DNA of 64,000 nucleotides from Anticarsia gemmatalis. Taxonomy: Eukaryota; Arthropoda; Insecta; Lepidoptera; Erebidae. Both the position numbers and the translations under genes were made by a program. This document shows positions 48,323-60,700 of the stretch, one piece after another (position 1 is the first letter of the stretch; every line of letters starts with the position of its first letter). The notes under the pieces are model-generated. The model did no database searches. It saw nothing but the letters and a program-made list of their open reading frames with translations, and was not told where the DNA came from. Location of the stretch: assembly GCF_050436995.1 (NCBI RefSeq), contig NC_134769.1, positions 496,001 through 560,000 of the forward strand, written 5' to 3'.

Positions 48323-48332
48323 TATTTTTTTC
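48285..48332. repeat. 21-bp-arm hairpin ending the array
   Basis: In the last unit the inverted repeat extends to 21 bases per arm (48285-48305 and 48312-48332) around loop TGTGAA. Inner units keep only 11-bp arms because GACAATAG replaces TATTTTTT. Confidence 0.85.
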
Positions 48333-48828
48333 TATATTATTTTCTGGATAGATTTAATTCCTTTCAGATAGAGCATTGTTTCCTTTTAATAAAGTTCTAA
48401 CTTTAACCCTTTACAACTTTACATCATCTAGGAAACGAACAAAGACTTTAGGTCAATACAGGGACTAAAAGGGACTAAAAAATATCAATTATCTAAAAGA
48501 ATATTAGATTAAACTCCTATTTGGATCCACAAATCGTTTGAAACCACTTACAACATATTAAAACGTCGTTACAAACGAAAAATTGCCATTCCATTGCCCG
48601 TCGCAGCTGCGCCGCACGGACAATAGCCGTAAATAACGCGCAATGTAAAATGCGCAATCTAAAGTGATGGTTCTAGAGTATTTATTGTTACGGATTGCTG
48701 ACGGACGATTGATGATTTTTGTTTATTTGACAATTATACAGAAATAAGGAAGAATTGAATATAACGTGAGCTTCAATCGTATTTAAATCTGTTTTCTGCT
48801 TCTTATCGTAGTGTCAGTGTGTCAGTCA
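48333..48828. other. Intergenic DNA
   Basis: No feature recognised. 48595-48660 is GC-richer (GTCGCAGCTGCGCCGCACGG). Confidence 0.45.
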
Positions 48829-49055
48829 GTGGTCAACCTAGTGTCAAAGTTGTTTAAGCATCCCGAAGGCCTTTGACGTGGCTTAACGACTATTATATTA
48901 ATTGACAACAACCAGGAACGACGTGCCTTCCAAAGCACGGAGACGCCCAGTTCAAATACCACTATGCGGTCACCCATCTATGGAATAACCGCGCCAAGAT
49001 TTGCTTAACCCACAGATCGTTTAACGACCGGTGAGCGCAACTGGCTATGGGCGCC
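48829..49055 (-). mobile_element. 5S-rRNA-like SINE, copy E (full length)
   Basis: Sense strand begins GGCGCCCATAGCCAGTTGCG, then GGTTAAGCAAATCTTGGCGC, TAGATGGGTGACCGC and the full tail to TTTGACACTAGGTTGACC. It has both ends, so it defines the unit at about 225 bp. Confidence 0.75.
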
Positions 49056-51390
49056 GCTAACAAACTATCAAACCTCCATACTGTTCAATCCAGAGATTGA
49101 TTTTCTAAATACTTAGTAAGTAAAGAACGATAGAAACTTTTCAATTTGTTCCCAAGCATAGAGGATAAAAACCCAGAACAAGTGTGTCGCAGTGAAACTT
49201 TGAACATTGTCCGCTTTAACGACTAAGTTTCTAATAACCGCCGCACTATATTGTATGTGTTCGAGACATGTCGCAGGTCAAGTGTGAATTTGGGATTTTT
49301 GAGGTCTTTCTAGATCCATTAATTAGTAGACCAATATATTAATATTGTTGTTTAACTGTCGTCTTAAAATTTGGTGAAGTCCTAGCTTGACATGGATTGT
49401 AATAGCTAAGTCTTAATATGGAGTCCCAGTTAATGAGATATTATCTGCGATTTTCTGTTAGTATTATAGACTTGCCATTTAAAATTCACTGTCAACGAAA
49501 TTACCTGCAGAGAAATAAAGTTGCATCGTTTTATTGTCTTTATCCATTAGTAGACTTCTAAAGGTTTTACAATAGACCCCTACTTTACACCGTATTGTAG
49601 TACATGATATAATTTTATATCGCTGAAATCTAAAGCCAATATTGAATTTAAACTGCAACATGAGCGTGTACACACTGTAGGTGTATGGCCACAAGTTGGT
49701 ATCCGTTGTAATCCCCACCTCTCACTCGTGTGAATAAAGCCTTACTGTACTAGCCCCGGATGTTGAGGGTGGTGATTAGATCATGATAATGTATGTATAG
49801 AGTAAAATTAATGGGTTAAAGTGGGGTAAAACCTTTTAATCTTTTTATAATTAAGCGAAGAGTAAGAATAGATTCTATATCGGGTTAAGTAGTTGTTAGT
49901 TCTGTAAATGCAATTATTAACTTGGTTCAAATATAAATATAACATAATAGCTTGTTTCTAAGACTAAAAGAAGGGTATTTTGAAGGTCCGTGAAAAGGCC
50001 AGTATTTACTATTATTAAACCACAATATGATCCATTTGGTTACTGTATAAAATTTCTGTAAGGTTAATAAGTACACGTAAAAATATTTTGACTAGTGATG
50101 GTTATTTTTTCTTTAAAAAGTAGACTGAACTGGCTTTTTATCTCTTTTATTTTTAACTTTCAAACATTAAAAAAAAATGTTATACTAATAATATTAGAGT
50201 TAAATATATCTAATAAACAGTTTAAACTAATTCATCACCCCTATTACTCCCTTAACAAAACAATGTACAGCTCACCACTGTCTACCCGACAGACAGTAAC
50301 GAAGCCATTAAAACTGCAACACACGCGCCCCCTAGTGTACATCGGCGTATCTAAGCACTTGCTAAGTTCATTTTTACAATGACCGAAGAAGGTTTATTCG
50401 TTGTTCTTGAAACTGATAGGTTGAATAACTGCTTATAATTAAATTTAGACTGGAAAGAGTGGAAAAAGTGTTTGTTAGGATTTGTGGTGGAATTGTAGTT
50501 TTAGATTCTTTTGTTAGGTTAAAAATTAAGCTTGAACAGACTTTTTTTGAACGCCTGTAGAGCTCAATGATGAGTCATCAATTTTGACTTTGAAAAAATA
50601 TTGAAGCCAAGAATTTCTAAACTAACTTATCAAGTACATAAACTCAAAAAACCATGTCTTGTTATTAATTCTTAACGTTCAAAGACTTGCAAAGAATACT
50701 ACACTATACTTAATGAAGACAAATATTCACTACATATTAAAACTAAATTATCACAAATCTAAAAATAGGAACTGACCAAACTTCAGTCCATATTCCACCC
50801 ACGCCTATTTCACCCCTCACCACCCTTAGAGCAACCAATTAATATATCACATCTAACCCAGATTTCAAATAAAAATACACGTGGCTTGCGATATATTTTA
50901 TGCATTCAACTGGTCGAGATGTCAGTGATTGTGAAATGTGAAATAACAGTTTCAATTTGGGAGATTTAGGCCAAATAACTTCGGTTTTAGGGTCCTATAT
51001 TTCATTTTAAAAAGCCATATTTAGGACTAGTGTCACCAGTTTGATTACGTTGATTTTCGCATTATATTAGAATCAGATCATAAATAATGAGGCCCGAAAT
51101 TTTTAAAAAAGCATAATTAGCCTAGCCTTGGCTCCCGTTGGAACCTATTATTTTTTTAACATCTGTATTTAACTGTTCATCGTAATGCGTGTGGTTTTCA
51201 AATCAAAGGAACCAATAATGTGAACCTAAAAAAAATGTATTGAATAGTCCATCTATTGAGGAAAGCTATACGCTACATAACATCACGCTATGGCTAACAA
51301 GACTTGACAAAAAAGGTTGACAAAAGAAAAAAAATACAGCCCACAGACGAAGTAACGACCGCTAGGACTTTTAAATATTGCGTTCATTAC
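49056..51390. other. Intergenic DNA
   Basis: AT-rich. 51238-51300 has a trace of Helitron-like interior (CCATCTATTGAGGAAAGCTA, ACATCACGCTATGGC). No gene is seen. Confidence 0.4.
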
Positions 51391-51517
51391 TTACATAATA
51401 TTGAGGGCATGCAAAGTCCCCAACCCGCACTTGGCCAGCGTGGTGGACGTAAGGCCTAACCCCTCCCCTCATTACGGGAGGAGACTCTAGCCCAGCAGTG
51501 GGACAGTAATGGGTTAC
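51391..51517 (+). mobile_element. SINE tail fragment
   Basis: TTGAGGGCATGCAAAGTCCC, CAACCCGCACTTGGCCAGCG, ATTACGGGAGGAGACTC, CAGCAGTGGGACAGTAATGG. The best-preserved tail in the window; no head. Confidence 0.7.
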
Positions 51518-53977
51518 ATTTATTTATTTACTTACATATTACAAACTACTTTCCCAACAAACGGCTACAAGAATCTCTGTTTAAAAGAGAATAATACTTT
51601 GCAAGTATGAACGTATAATTGTGTGTGAATGTAGATAATTTGCAAGACAGCAGTGCAAGTCTGTGTTGTGAGTTCGCTTCGTTATGCGACATCATCCTGT
51701 GTATTATAATAAGCTGTTATGTTATGATACTGGGTAGGGAATACAGTAGGTTCACTTTATTTGATATCTATACTTTTGTTTAAGAACAATGCCTCTTTTT
51801 GATGTTAGGTTTGGTTTTGTTACTGACAATAAGTCAAAAGAAAAGTCTTCTTTTACGATGGAAGAATGGAAAACTATAGTCTTTTGAAAGATTAAACCTT
51901 TAGGAGCTCTAATTGGTACCTTTTTATGCAAGGTTATCATTGGAAGCAACCTATAGCCATAAGCCTTCATATGCATATTACGAATTTACGCGTTGAATTG
52001 TTCAGAGTTCCAAAGTAAAAATGCATGTTCGCTTACTAATGTGCAATTTATAGCTGCATTACTTAAACTTAAATCAAAAAACGCAATTTTAAACTAACAA
52101 CATAAATTTTTAAAATCTTGCTTTTGTTATTAGTATATTTACTTGTTGCCAGTAATAGCAATCTCCAGATTTGAGGGGTAAGCATAGTTCTATATATATC
52201 AGGCTTTTACTATCGACACCGGTTGTGATGTATGAATATCTAAACAGTCAAGCCAGCTGCTGTTATGTGACCGTGGACATGTTTGCACATGTCGGCTTGT
52301 ACATGCTTTATGTGCAAAATCGACCCTTAATTATATTGAGTTAAAAAAACTATTAAAGAATTTAAATTGAATTGATCAAAAATCATATCAACTTCTTATT
52401 TGTATTAGGGGTTGAAATTGGGTAACATATACTAATGACTATTTCATCTTGCTTTTTACATATTTTATTGACGTTTCATGAAAATAAACCTAGTTTTTTA
52501 TCTTTTAAATACATTAACAATCATATTAAATAAAAGAAATACCAGAATTTTAATATAAGTTGACCTACTGCTTCTCTCGTGTTTGTGTCGCGTCGCGTCT
52601 GTCACAATTAGCAGTGTGTTCGAACAAACTCGCAAGTCTCAGCTCCTTGCATTGTAAACTGTGTCGTAGTGTATACATCGACACGTCGATATTACTTGTT
52701 GTTTTGTATTGTTAAGTTTGTTTTGTTATACATTTAAATGTGTTTTTCTGTGAATTATACTGTAAAGAACATTTGTGTAAAATACGAATATTGTCAGGAA
52801 TACGAAAGTTTTTCAATTGGTTTTGATTATAACAACGATCAGGGATAATTTGTAAAACGCTTTGTTCATCCAAAGAAAAATAATAATTGGCCTTGCATTT
52901 TAAACTCTATAAGCAGGGCCTAATCAGATCAGGAGTGATGAAGAATAAAGGAATATTAATAATAAGGAGAATTTAGTGACCTATGTGTGGCTGTGTTTGA
53001 AGCTTTCTAGCCACTTAATAGCACTGAAATAATGGCTTGGAGATTAAGTGATCCTGATAGAAACGTAAACGATATTAGTAGAGTTTATTAGCATATATTC
53101 AGTACAAAGATGCCCACTTCTACCTACGTATATATTAGTCTAAACCCACGCTTCATTTAATATTCATCTTTTAACTAAACATGAAAGAAAATTGCAAAAT
53201 AACTTTCTTATTATGTCCTCCTAACTCTTCTTAACTTGCATAAGTGACATGAGAATAAGCTTGAAATAATTATTAGTTGTGAGCGCTGAAAGTTTCAGCT
53301 GTATGCGCTCGTTAATGAGTGGAGATATGTTCCAACACTTTAATGCATAATATTTACATAATATTCCTGTTGTGAGGTAGTTAAACCGTGTCTTTGGAAT
53401 ATTTTTATTTATATTACGTACGCGTTCATAGTTCAATCCATTATAACAGGATTTAAAGGGTTGATTTTTACCTGTGTCAGGTCTTCGAAATATCTTCATA
53501 CAAAATTTTATCAGAATTAAATCGCCAGTTAACCCGTGTAAACTAAACTGATTAACAGACAGAGATTTATATTTATAAAATTAGAATGAAATTAATTAAG
53601 AGTTGTATCTGAAGTCTGATTGGTTGTGTATTAAGGTGCTGCATTAACTGTGTGTTGAGTTCGATTTTCGATTGGGGTAAACTAGGGTTTTCATAAGCTT
53701 GCGACTCGCTTCTTATTTAATAAGTAGAAGTAATGCAGGCGAAGTCACAAAACATATTTTATGTATCTGCACTCTATGTACAGGGTGTTGTTATGTAACA
53801 AAATAATAATAATAACATGATAATAAAACACATTAACAATCCTATTAGCTGCACCCACATGACGTCATTAAATTAAAAGCTCTCTTCATTATCACTTTTA
53901 TTACAATTTTGTTATTAGGCATAATATAATGCTAAATTTAATGCATATGTTTTGTTTCAAGTTTATGTTATTATTGT
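51518..53977. other. Intergenic DNA with a possible promoter patch
   Basis: 52575-52700 is GC-richer (GTGTCGCGTCGCGTCTGTC, then GTCTCAGCTCC) and could be a 5' UTR or promoter, but no coding exon follows. The rest is AT-rich. Confidence 0.35.
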
Positions 53978-54119
53978 GTATATGTTACTGTAAAAGCCCG
54001 AACTGTGGTAAATCCTAAGATTTTCCGGTAAAACCTAAGATTTACCAACTCTCAATGGTAAAAGTCCGAACAAGCCGGAGTTTATGTAACGGTAACGTTA
54101 ACTATGTTATGATATATAA

Positions 54120-54189
54120 AAAACTCCTTCTTCATAACTATGTTACGGTATATAATTATACCGTAACATAGTTATAAAGAAGGAGTTTT
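54120..54189. repeat. 33-bp-arm inverted repeat inside the TIR element
   Basis: Arms 54120-54152 and 54157-54189 match at 32 of 33 positions around a TAAT centre. Arms run from AAAACTCCTTCTT to GTTACGGTATA. Confidence 0.85.
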
Positions 54190-54226
54190 GGGCAAAGCGA
54201 CATGAGTAGATTAGGTTAGAAGGCTG

Positions 54227-54258
54227 AGGTGGGAGCGAGCGAAGTGAAGCTCCCACCT
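54227..54258. repeat. 10-bp-arm hairpin, GAGCGAAGTGAA loop
   Basis: AGGTGGGAGC and its exact complement GCTCCCACCT with a 12-base loop that itself contains GCGAAG. Confidence 0.8.
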
Positions 54259-54299
54259 TACCCTTCGTAGTATTTTTTCTTTTAAACCACCCAGTACGA

Positions 54300-54322
54300 G
54301 GAGCCCCGCGAAGCGGGGCTCC
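54300..54322. repeat. GCGAAGC mini-hairpin with 10-bp arms
   Basis: GGAGCCCCGC, loop GAA, GCGGGGCTCC. The centre GCGAAGC is a DNA hairpin known to be unusually stable as single strand. Confidence 0.85.
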
Positions 54323-55039
54323 GGCGACATCTCGACATCATCAAGTGAATAGTGGTAAAAGCTCAAAATAAAAGAATTGTTCGGACTTTTACCATTGAGA
54401 GTTGGTAAATCTTAGGTTTTACCGGAAAATCTTAGGTTTTACCACAGTTCGGGCTTTTACAGTAACATATACATACTATAGAATTATGTATATTTTATTT
54501 TTGGTTACACAACCTCTCCCATGTCATTTATCGTATCGTACACTGCCGCATCTCTAACATATTGTTAGATACATTCAAAAATTCTACCTAACGCAGAAAT
54601 CGAACCTGGAGCTTCACTACAAACAGCACACATAACCAGAACACCATTCTTAAAAAAACATTCCTTTTCACCAATAAAATAAGCGACAACTTTCAAACAA
54701 GCCATTTTATTCACGTCACGTAGGAAACAGAATATAATATTTTTCTTTCGGCCAAATGACTGAGATAAAATGAGAGGTATAAAGTTTTTCAATGGCGGTA
54801 ATGTTTTTATGAGTATTGAGTGAAAACAGATCAAATACAGTGTTGCAGATCAGTGGGGATTTTATTTTTATGCATGTGTCCATTAGATGGGCACGTCCGA
54901 TATTTTTGTTTTAACGGAAAATGAAAAAATATTCCAAGACATACGATATTGGGTGCCTGTGTATCAATTTGAGGTAACAACTAGTGCAAATTTGTTTAAA
55001 TATTAACTAAGTTAAATACATTAAATAATTGCATAGTTT

Positions 55040-55089
55040 AGATTTATTTAAACCTTTTATGTAACTACATAAAAGGTTTAAATAAATCT
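55040..55089. repeat. Perfect 50-bp palindrome
   Basis: Arms of 24 bases (55040-55063, 55066-55089) with only AC between them. Arms run AGATTTATTTAAACC to TTTTATGTA. Such a structure can extrude as a cruciform and tends to be lost, so it is probably young. Confidence 0.9.
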
Positions 55090-55482
55090 GTAAATGCAGT
55101 GGTTATTAATCTATTTTGGGGCAATTATTGTGAGCTAAATTAAAAACGCTTCCTACTGACTTACTTTAATAAATGAAATTGGTGATGTTAAAAACCTAAT
55201 CTTTAAAAGATTGATAACAAATAAAAATATTTCGCCATAGTAAAGTCGGGCACCTTATCAAAGTCCAACCTCTTCCTAGACATTGAATCAAATCCGTTAC
55301 AAAGGCATTGGCTATTTTTACAACAAAACACCTTACAAAAACCCAATTGAAAAACCATATCGAAAAATATTTTCTAAACCGTCCAACGGAAACAAACTCA
55401 ATACCAGGAAAAAGGAATTCTGATTCAAGCGTCGTCGTGCCACTAACAGAACAGGCGTGCGAGGGGGTGAAGCGCCTCTAGA

Positions 55483-55511
55483 GGGGCAGCGGGGGGCGGT
55501 GGGGGAGGGGG
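55483..55511 (+). other. Strong G-quadruplex motif
   Basis: Runs G4, G6, G5 and G5 with loops of 4, 4 and 1 bases, in a GC-rich island (55425-55550) set in AT-rich DNA. The strongest such motif in the window. Confidence 0.8.
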
Positions 55512-57180
55512 CGCTAGCAAATAGCTTCTAGACCCAAGCGACACATTTCTAGAAAACTGCAAGTACAAATACGGGGGTTGTAACGTGTGATGCACTGAAA
55601 TGGGGATGCTGGCGTCTTTTGTTCATTGCTGGACTGTCTTTTAATTCTGTATGAAGTGGACTAGAGAATCTTTTACTTTTGTATAACATACATAATAAAA
55701 AAAACGCATTTCTGGGTTGAGTAGGAAAAGACTAAATAACGCAACTTGCTACGCTAAAAACTTCCTTTGCTTCATTCACTTCCATGCTTAATATGTCGTA
55801 TTTTTTACAGAAATTGAGTCATTGATCATTTAATTCAGACAGCATATATCTACAATTGCAGTCTGAATTTTAACATACTTGTTGAATAGCACACAAACAT
55901 AGAATCCTTACAGTTCACCGTTCATCAATCAGTCTGAAGCAATGATTAACAATAAGAAACCTTTAAAAATACCTCTTATTATTTTTTAATGAACAAGTAC
56001 TTCACTCAACCTAGATAGCTTATTCCATCCATAGGACTATAGTAACATTTACCAACCCCAAAAAACCCCAATTTCATCCAATCCATTACACCCATACATC
56101 AAAACAGAACCCCATCAGCAATGTTTTATTCCATGAAGATGTACCACAAGCGATAGCGTGGCATCAACATTCAATGTCGTCGTAAACCCATGAAATGTGT
56201 CACAACTGGGCGTTTGTGGCGATACGAATTCATAACGTGCCACTATTTATGGTGTATATGCTTTGCACCGGGGTTCTCTTGCTTTTTTTGACAGTGATTT
56301 TTGGGTAGTGGTAAAAAGTTTGGTTTGAGGGAGGGGAGGAAAACTTTTATGACATAAAATGTCAGTGTGCTCCAAAGAAATATCGTTTTTGAAGTGCTAG
56401 AGAGTGTTTGAAACATCGCCTGACTTGACAACTTGCTTAAATATTTTGAAAAAGTACCTACCATTAAGTAAAAAACTGATTGTGCTATATTTTTTTTGGA
56501 TAAGAAATTTTACACATTAAGAGTATTTAGTAATGCGTAACAATGTAAACAGTATTGAAAATTAATAAAAATCTAGGGCTAAAATAAAAACTTTATCATT
56601 ATTTTCACAAATCAACGTCGTAACACAATCATTCCAATTATTTTTACAGTCAACATAAACTAATCAACTTAAATACCCCAAATTCGACTCACATATAACC
56701 ATGTCAACCCCAAAATCAACTAAAACTGGGGTAAAACCGGTTACTTAATTTCACAATACATGCTCTAAACTTCACTACAATATCCAAAGAGACGTAACAA
56801 CTAAAAGGGGCATTAGTATGCATTCAAACGCCAAGTACTGAGCGTAGAAAACCGTCGTATTATTGGTTTTATCGCAGACTGAATAGTACTTTAGAACTCA
56901 GTGCAGTTTCAACGTCAACTCATACGGAAAATCGACTGATTTTTACTGTTAGAACTTTAAATGTCTTATATTTATTGCAGTGATATCTTGCAAAAAGGAC
57001 AGTACTCGTAACCGGCGGTCTTGTTATGACAAGATGTATGGATGTGAATGAAGCAAAGGACGTTTGTAAGGATCGTACCAAGTGGCGTTTTCTGGTGTCT
57101 GCCCACCCTTATGGGTAGAAGGCTTGATTTGATGCATGTATTTATTTTGTATTTTTGTTTTATCATATTAAATAGTGAAC

Positions 57181-57409
57181 CTAATGTCACAGTTTTACAA
57201 GCTGTCCTATAGAACGTTGACGTAGCTTAACGACTATTCTCTTTATTAACAACAAGCGGGACCGACTCTCTACTTGCCCAAAGCAAGTAACAGAAACCCT
57301 CAGTTAAAACACCACGAATCGACCACCCATCTACAAAATGAGCGCGCCAAGCGTTGCTTAACCCACAGATCATTTACCGACGGGTTAGTGCAAATAGCTA
57401 TGAGCGCCT
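57181..57409 (-). mobile_element. 5S-rRNA-like SINE, copy F (worn)
   Basis: Sense strand retains GGTTAAGCAACGCTTGGCGC and TAGATGGGTGGTCG, with many changes in the middle and tail. Its ends match copy E. The 71-codon frame over it is not a gene. Confidence 0.65.
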
Positions 57410-57660
57410 CATTGCATCTCATTGCAATAGTAATGGCCTATTTATGCTGTCAGATTATGAAGAAGGCTTTTGAATTAAGAGTGACGTAATTTGCGTAAAG
57501 AAACCCTATTCAGCCCGGGTCTTATTTGTAAGGAATGCAAATTGAAACTATTCCTTTTTTTAAGTACGGTTTCGTGGTTAAAGACTTGCGGTAAGATGAA
57601 AATTAAATGGCTGTAATGAAATTGTTTTTTTTTTATAATCACAACAATAGTTTTAATTAA

Positions 57661-57790
57661 ATAAACCTCGTTGGACTACTCATACACGGTAATTTGATTC
57701 TATACTAAATAGTGCTTATAATATAGTAACGAAACAACTAATAAACATACTTATATACTTTGAAATACATATCTATACAGACAAGAAAGC
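57661..57790 (-). mobile_element. tRNA-SINE (third type) fragment
   Basis: Diverged copy of the 36499 body: CGTTGGACTACTCATACACG, AATAAACATACTTATATACT, ending before the head region. Confidence 0.65.
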
Positions 57791-60700
57791 CCTAGATCGA
57801 TTGATATCATCTTTGCGGCTCCATCAATTCATAATGTAAAAATAAATCTAACAGAATTGTAGGCAATACTTTCACAAATATATTTATTGAACAGCTAAAG
57901 ACACTATTATATATATTATAATAACCGAACACTCACAAAATGTGTTAGCTTCAAGTAAAAATAATAGCCATTGCAATAACATTTAATATCCTTGAACCAG
58001 ATAGTGCAGTTTCAACGAAAACCGTGTCAGTTACACCACCATTCTATATAATATTCCCATGTGTAAATAAATCCGATTCCCGGAAAAAGCTTAGCCAAGT
58101 CATTCTGGAAACACATCAACCCAAAATATTAACATTAGGACAGACAAACATTCAACTATATTAATGAGTTGTTCTCCTAACAATAATTTTTGATATACAT
58201 TGCTTGCTGAACAAACAAGTTGAGTGATGATGTCGTTACAAAGCGTCAATGGATGGTGTAAGTGTATGGGATATCGACAGATCTTGGAATGTATGTGGAT
58301 ATTTATCAGACTTTATGGTAATAACTGTTAGGGGATGGCGAGGGGTGGAAAATAGGGGGTTAAACCACAATATAGGGAACGCATAGAAGGTTAAATAGGG
58401 GTGAAATATTTAGTTCTTAAGAAGTTTAGCCTGTAGTATGTTTTTGCTCATATTACTCACACTATGAAAGATGATCAATATGTATTTGATGATTAAAAAA
58501 TAAACGGCTAACTGCATTTTGCATAATAGTTTAAAATGTTTAATTTTCTAAAAGTTATTCTTTATGACGATAACGATAATTCATTTTACATCTATGGAGC
58601 TTGTCCAAAAGGCTGTACATACAGTCTTTGTAGAAAAGCTAAATTAAGAAAAAAGTTTATCCTAAATCAGAATACAGCAGCACGAAACATTTGATTTTTT
58701 AAATAAAATATACAATTACTCTAACAAAATACATATGTCATGGAACTTCTATGTCATCTGTGCATTGTGATGCGAATTCAGCCAGTCCTGTCCATATAGC
58801 ATTACGTAAATTGGTCGGAAAGTAGGAACTATTTCTTTGTGTTCCCCTCACCGACAAATCGACTGTTTTTCTATACACTGGTACTGTGACTTACGTTATT
58901 TAGATTGTTTGGGAATTCGAGTTACGTTTGCAATTATTAGATCAAAATAAGTTATGCTTGAATGTTTCCTGCAAATAAAAATAGATTGTTATGATTTGGA
59001 TGTCAGAGCAGCGATTGCCCAAAGTAGTAATTCAAGGTATGCAAGGATGTCAATCCGAAGTTTGGATTAAGTATTAAAAGTCTTCGATTTGTGGACTAAC
59101 ATTAGTATTCTAATAATACGGGATTTATCTAGTAAAGAGTCTTAAAGTCATTTTTAATAAAAAAAATTCTTTGCAGCCATAAAAAGTATGGTACATTTTT
59201 TGTTACATAACAGTTAGAGGAGAGACTAGCTGACATAATCGCGGAATTCTTTAGAACCTCAACCAAAAGACACACAAGTAACTCTGCCTAAAAACATACT
59301 AGATACTTTTCTATACACGTATTCTCAGAAAACTAATTTTGGGTGGAAAAAAAGGTGGCCAAGTATAACTGTCAAAGATTTAAAATGATGGGCATGAATA
59401 AAGCTGCAAGCCACTACGCTGACTGCAACTGTACGAAGAATGTCTTTATCGTAACGTCACCGTCATCTGCACTCTGCACGCTTACATCACAGCCGTTTGT
59501 TGCTACGTTCAGACACACAAAGTTCCTACCACTACCCTCAACTTACGAAAATTTTCCATCGTATCTTCGAACCCTCACAAATACATCATACACTATATAA
59601 TCCGATATGTCAGTGTATATTAAGAATTATTACAAGTAATAACACAAAGTAAATAGTATTAAGTAAATACACTCTTTTTATGGGTTGTTCTCTTTTGTTA
59701 TGGGATATACGGGGTATTAGGTTTAAGTAATTTATTGTATTTATGATGTGATATCTGTTATATCAATGAATTACTTTGTTGGTGATTTATTTTGTTTATA
59801 AATGGCAGAAATAGTCTTTGTAAAAATATGTCCACAAATGTTTTATTATGAAGGCAGATGTTTTCTTAAATCGTTTGATCACTGGCAGCTTATGTAACTG
59901 TAAATAAAAATGGTGTCAATTGTAAAAAGTACATTTAATTTGTAATATATCTATAGTCTAAAATCTCTTTAACCCCAGTAGCAAGGCTCAATGGCCCCGT
60001 TCTGATGTAATTTGAGTAAAACCAAAAAAATATAAAGAAGTAGTCAAAGTTTCATTCCCGGTTTTCAAATATTTCATGCTAAATTATGCATAATTGGATC
60101 AAAAGACAAACAGCCCACCCAGTGCATTAAATATCACTGAATTCTTAAATCTAACTAACATGAAAATCGGCGTATCATTTACAAAATTATCTACCCACAA
60201 AAAGGTACAAACTAAAATGTATGTCTCAATTTCCCAAAGAAGAAAAACTATAGTTTCCGATATAGCAACGATAGCGGAAACAGATAGTATCGGGGAACGT
60301 CCCGCTACTGAGCTTAATGTGCTTATTGACAAGTTTGATTCCGGTTTGAGGGAAATGTTCGTTTGCTTTATAGAAGCTCGTATAATAGTGTATGGGGTAT
60401 TTATGATAGAGTGGAAACTGGGGTGATTAGGGTTAGTATTAAGATAAGGAATGTTATTTAGTTGAAGATTTTGACTTATTATATGAAATAATAAAAGTAA
60501 CTAGAAATGCTTATGTTTCAGCTGGTGAAGAAATGTATTTTTTATTCTATCCTGCTATATTGCACTTACATGAATACAAGAATACAAGTAACTTTGATTA
60601 TTTAATACGCTTTAACGGCGAAGGTCATACACAATAACTAATTTATAAATAACAAACCACTGAATCTAATTTGTTAAAATAAATGTAATTATTAATTTAG

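Larger units (their letters stand above)
53978..54473. mobile_element. Long-TIR element with nested hairpins, about 495 bp
   Basis: Terminal inverted repeats of about 95 bases (53978-54072 and 54378-54473) begin TGTTACTGTAAAAGCCCG and differ at about one position. TATA/TA flanks both ends. The interior has three further inverted repeats listed separately. No transposase is encoded. A foldback-type MITE of a superfamily I cannot name. Confidence 0.8.
54474..57180. other. Intergenic DNA
   Basis: Holds the palindrome at 55040 and the G-quadruplex motif at 55483. No exon recognised. Minus-strand frames at 54565-54834 and 56243-56464 are of chance length. Confidence 0.45.

Noticed and set aside
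60094..60426. 110-codon frame, with faint likeness to the start of BEL/Pao gag proteins
   Set aside because: Starts at TTG, the likeness is vague, and there is no protease, reverse transcriptase or LTR nearby.
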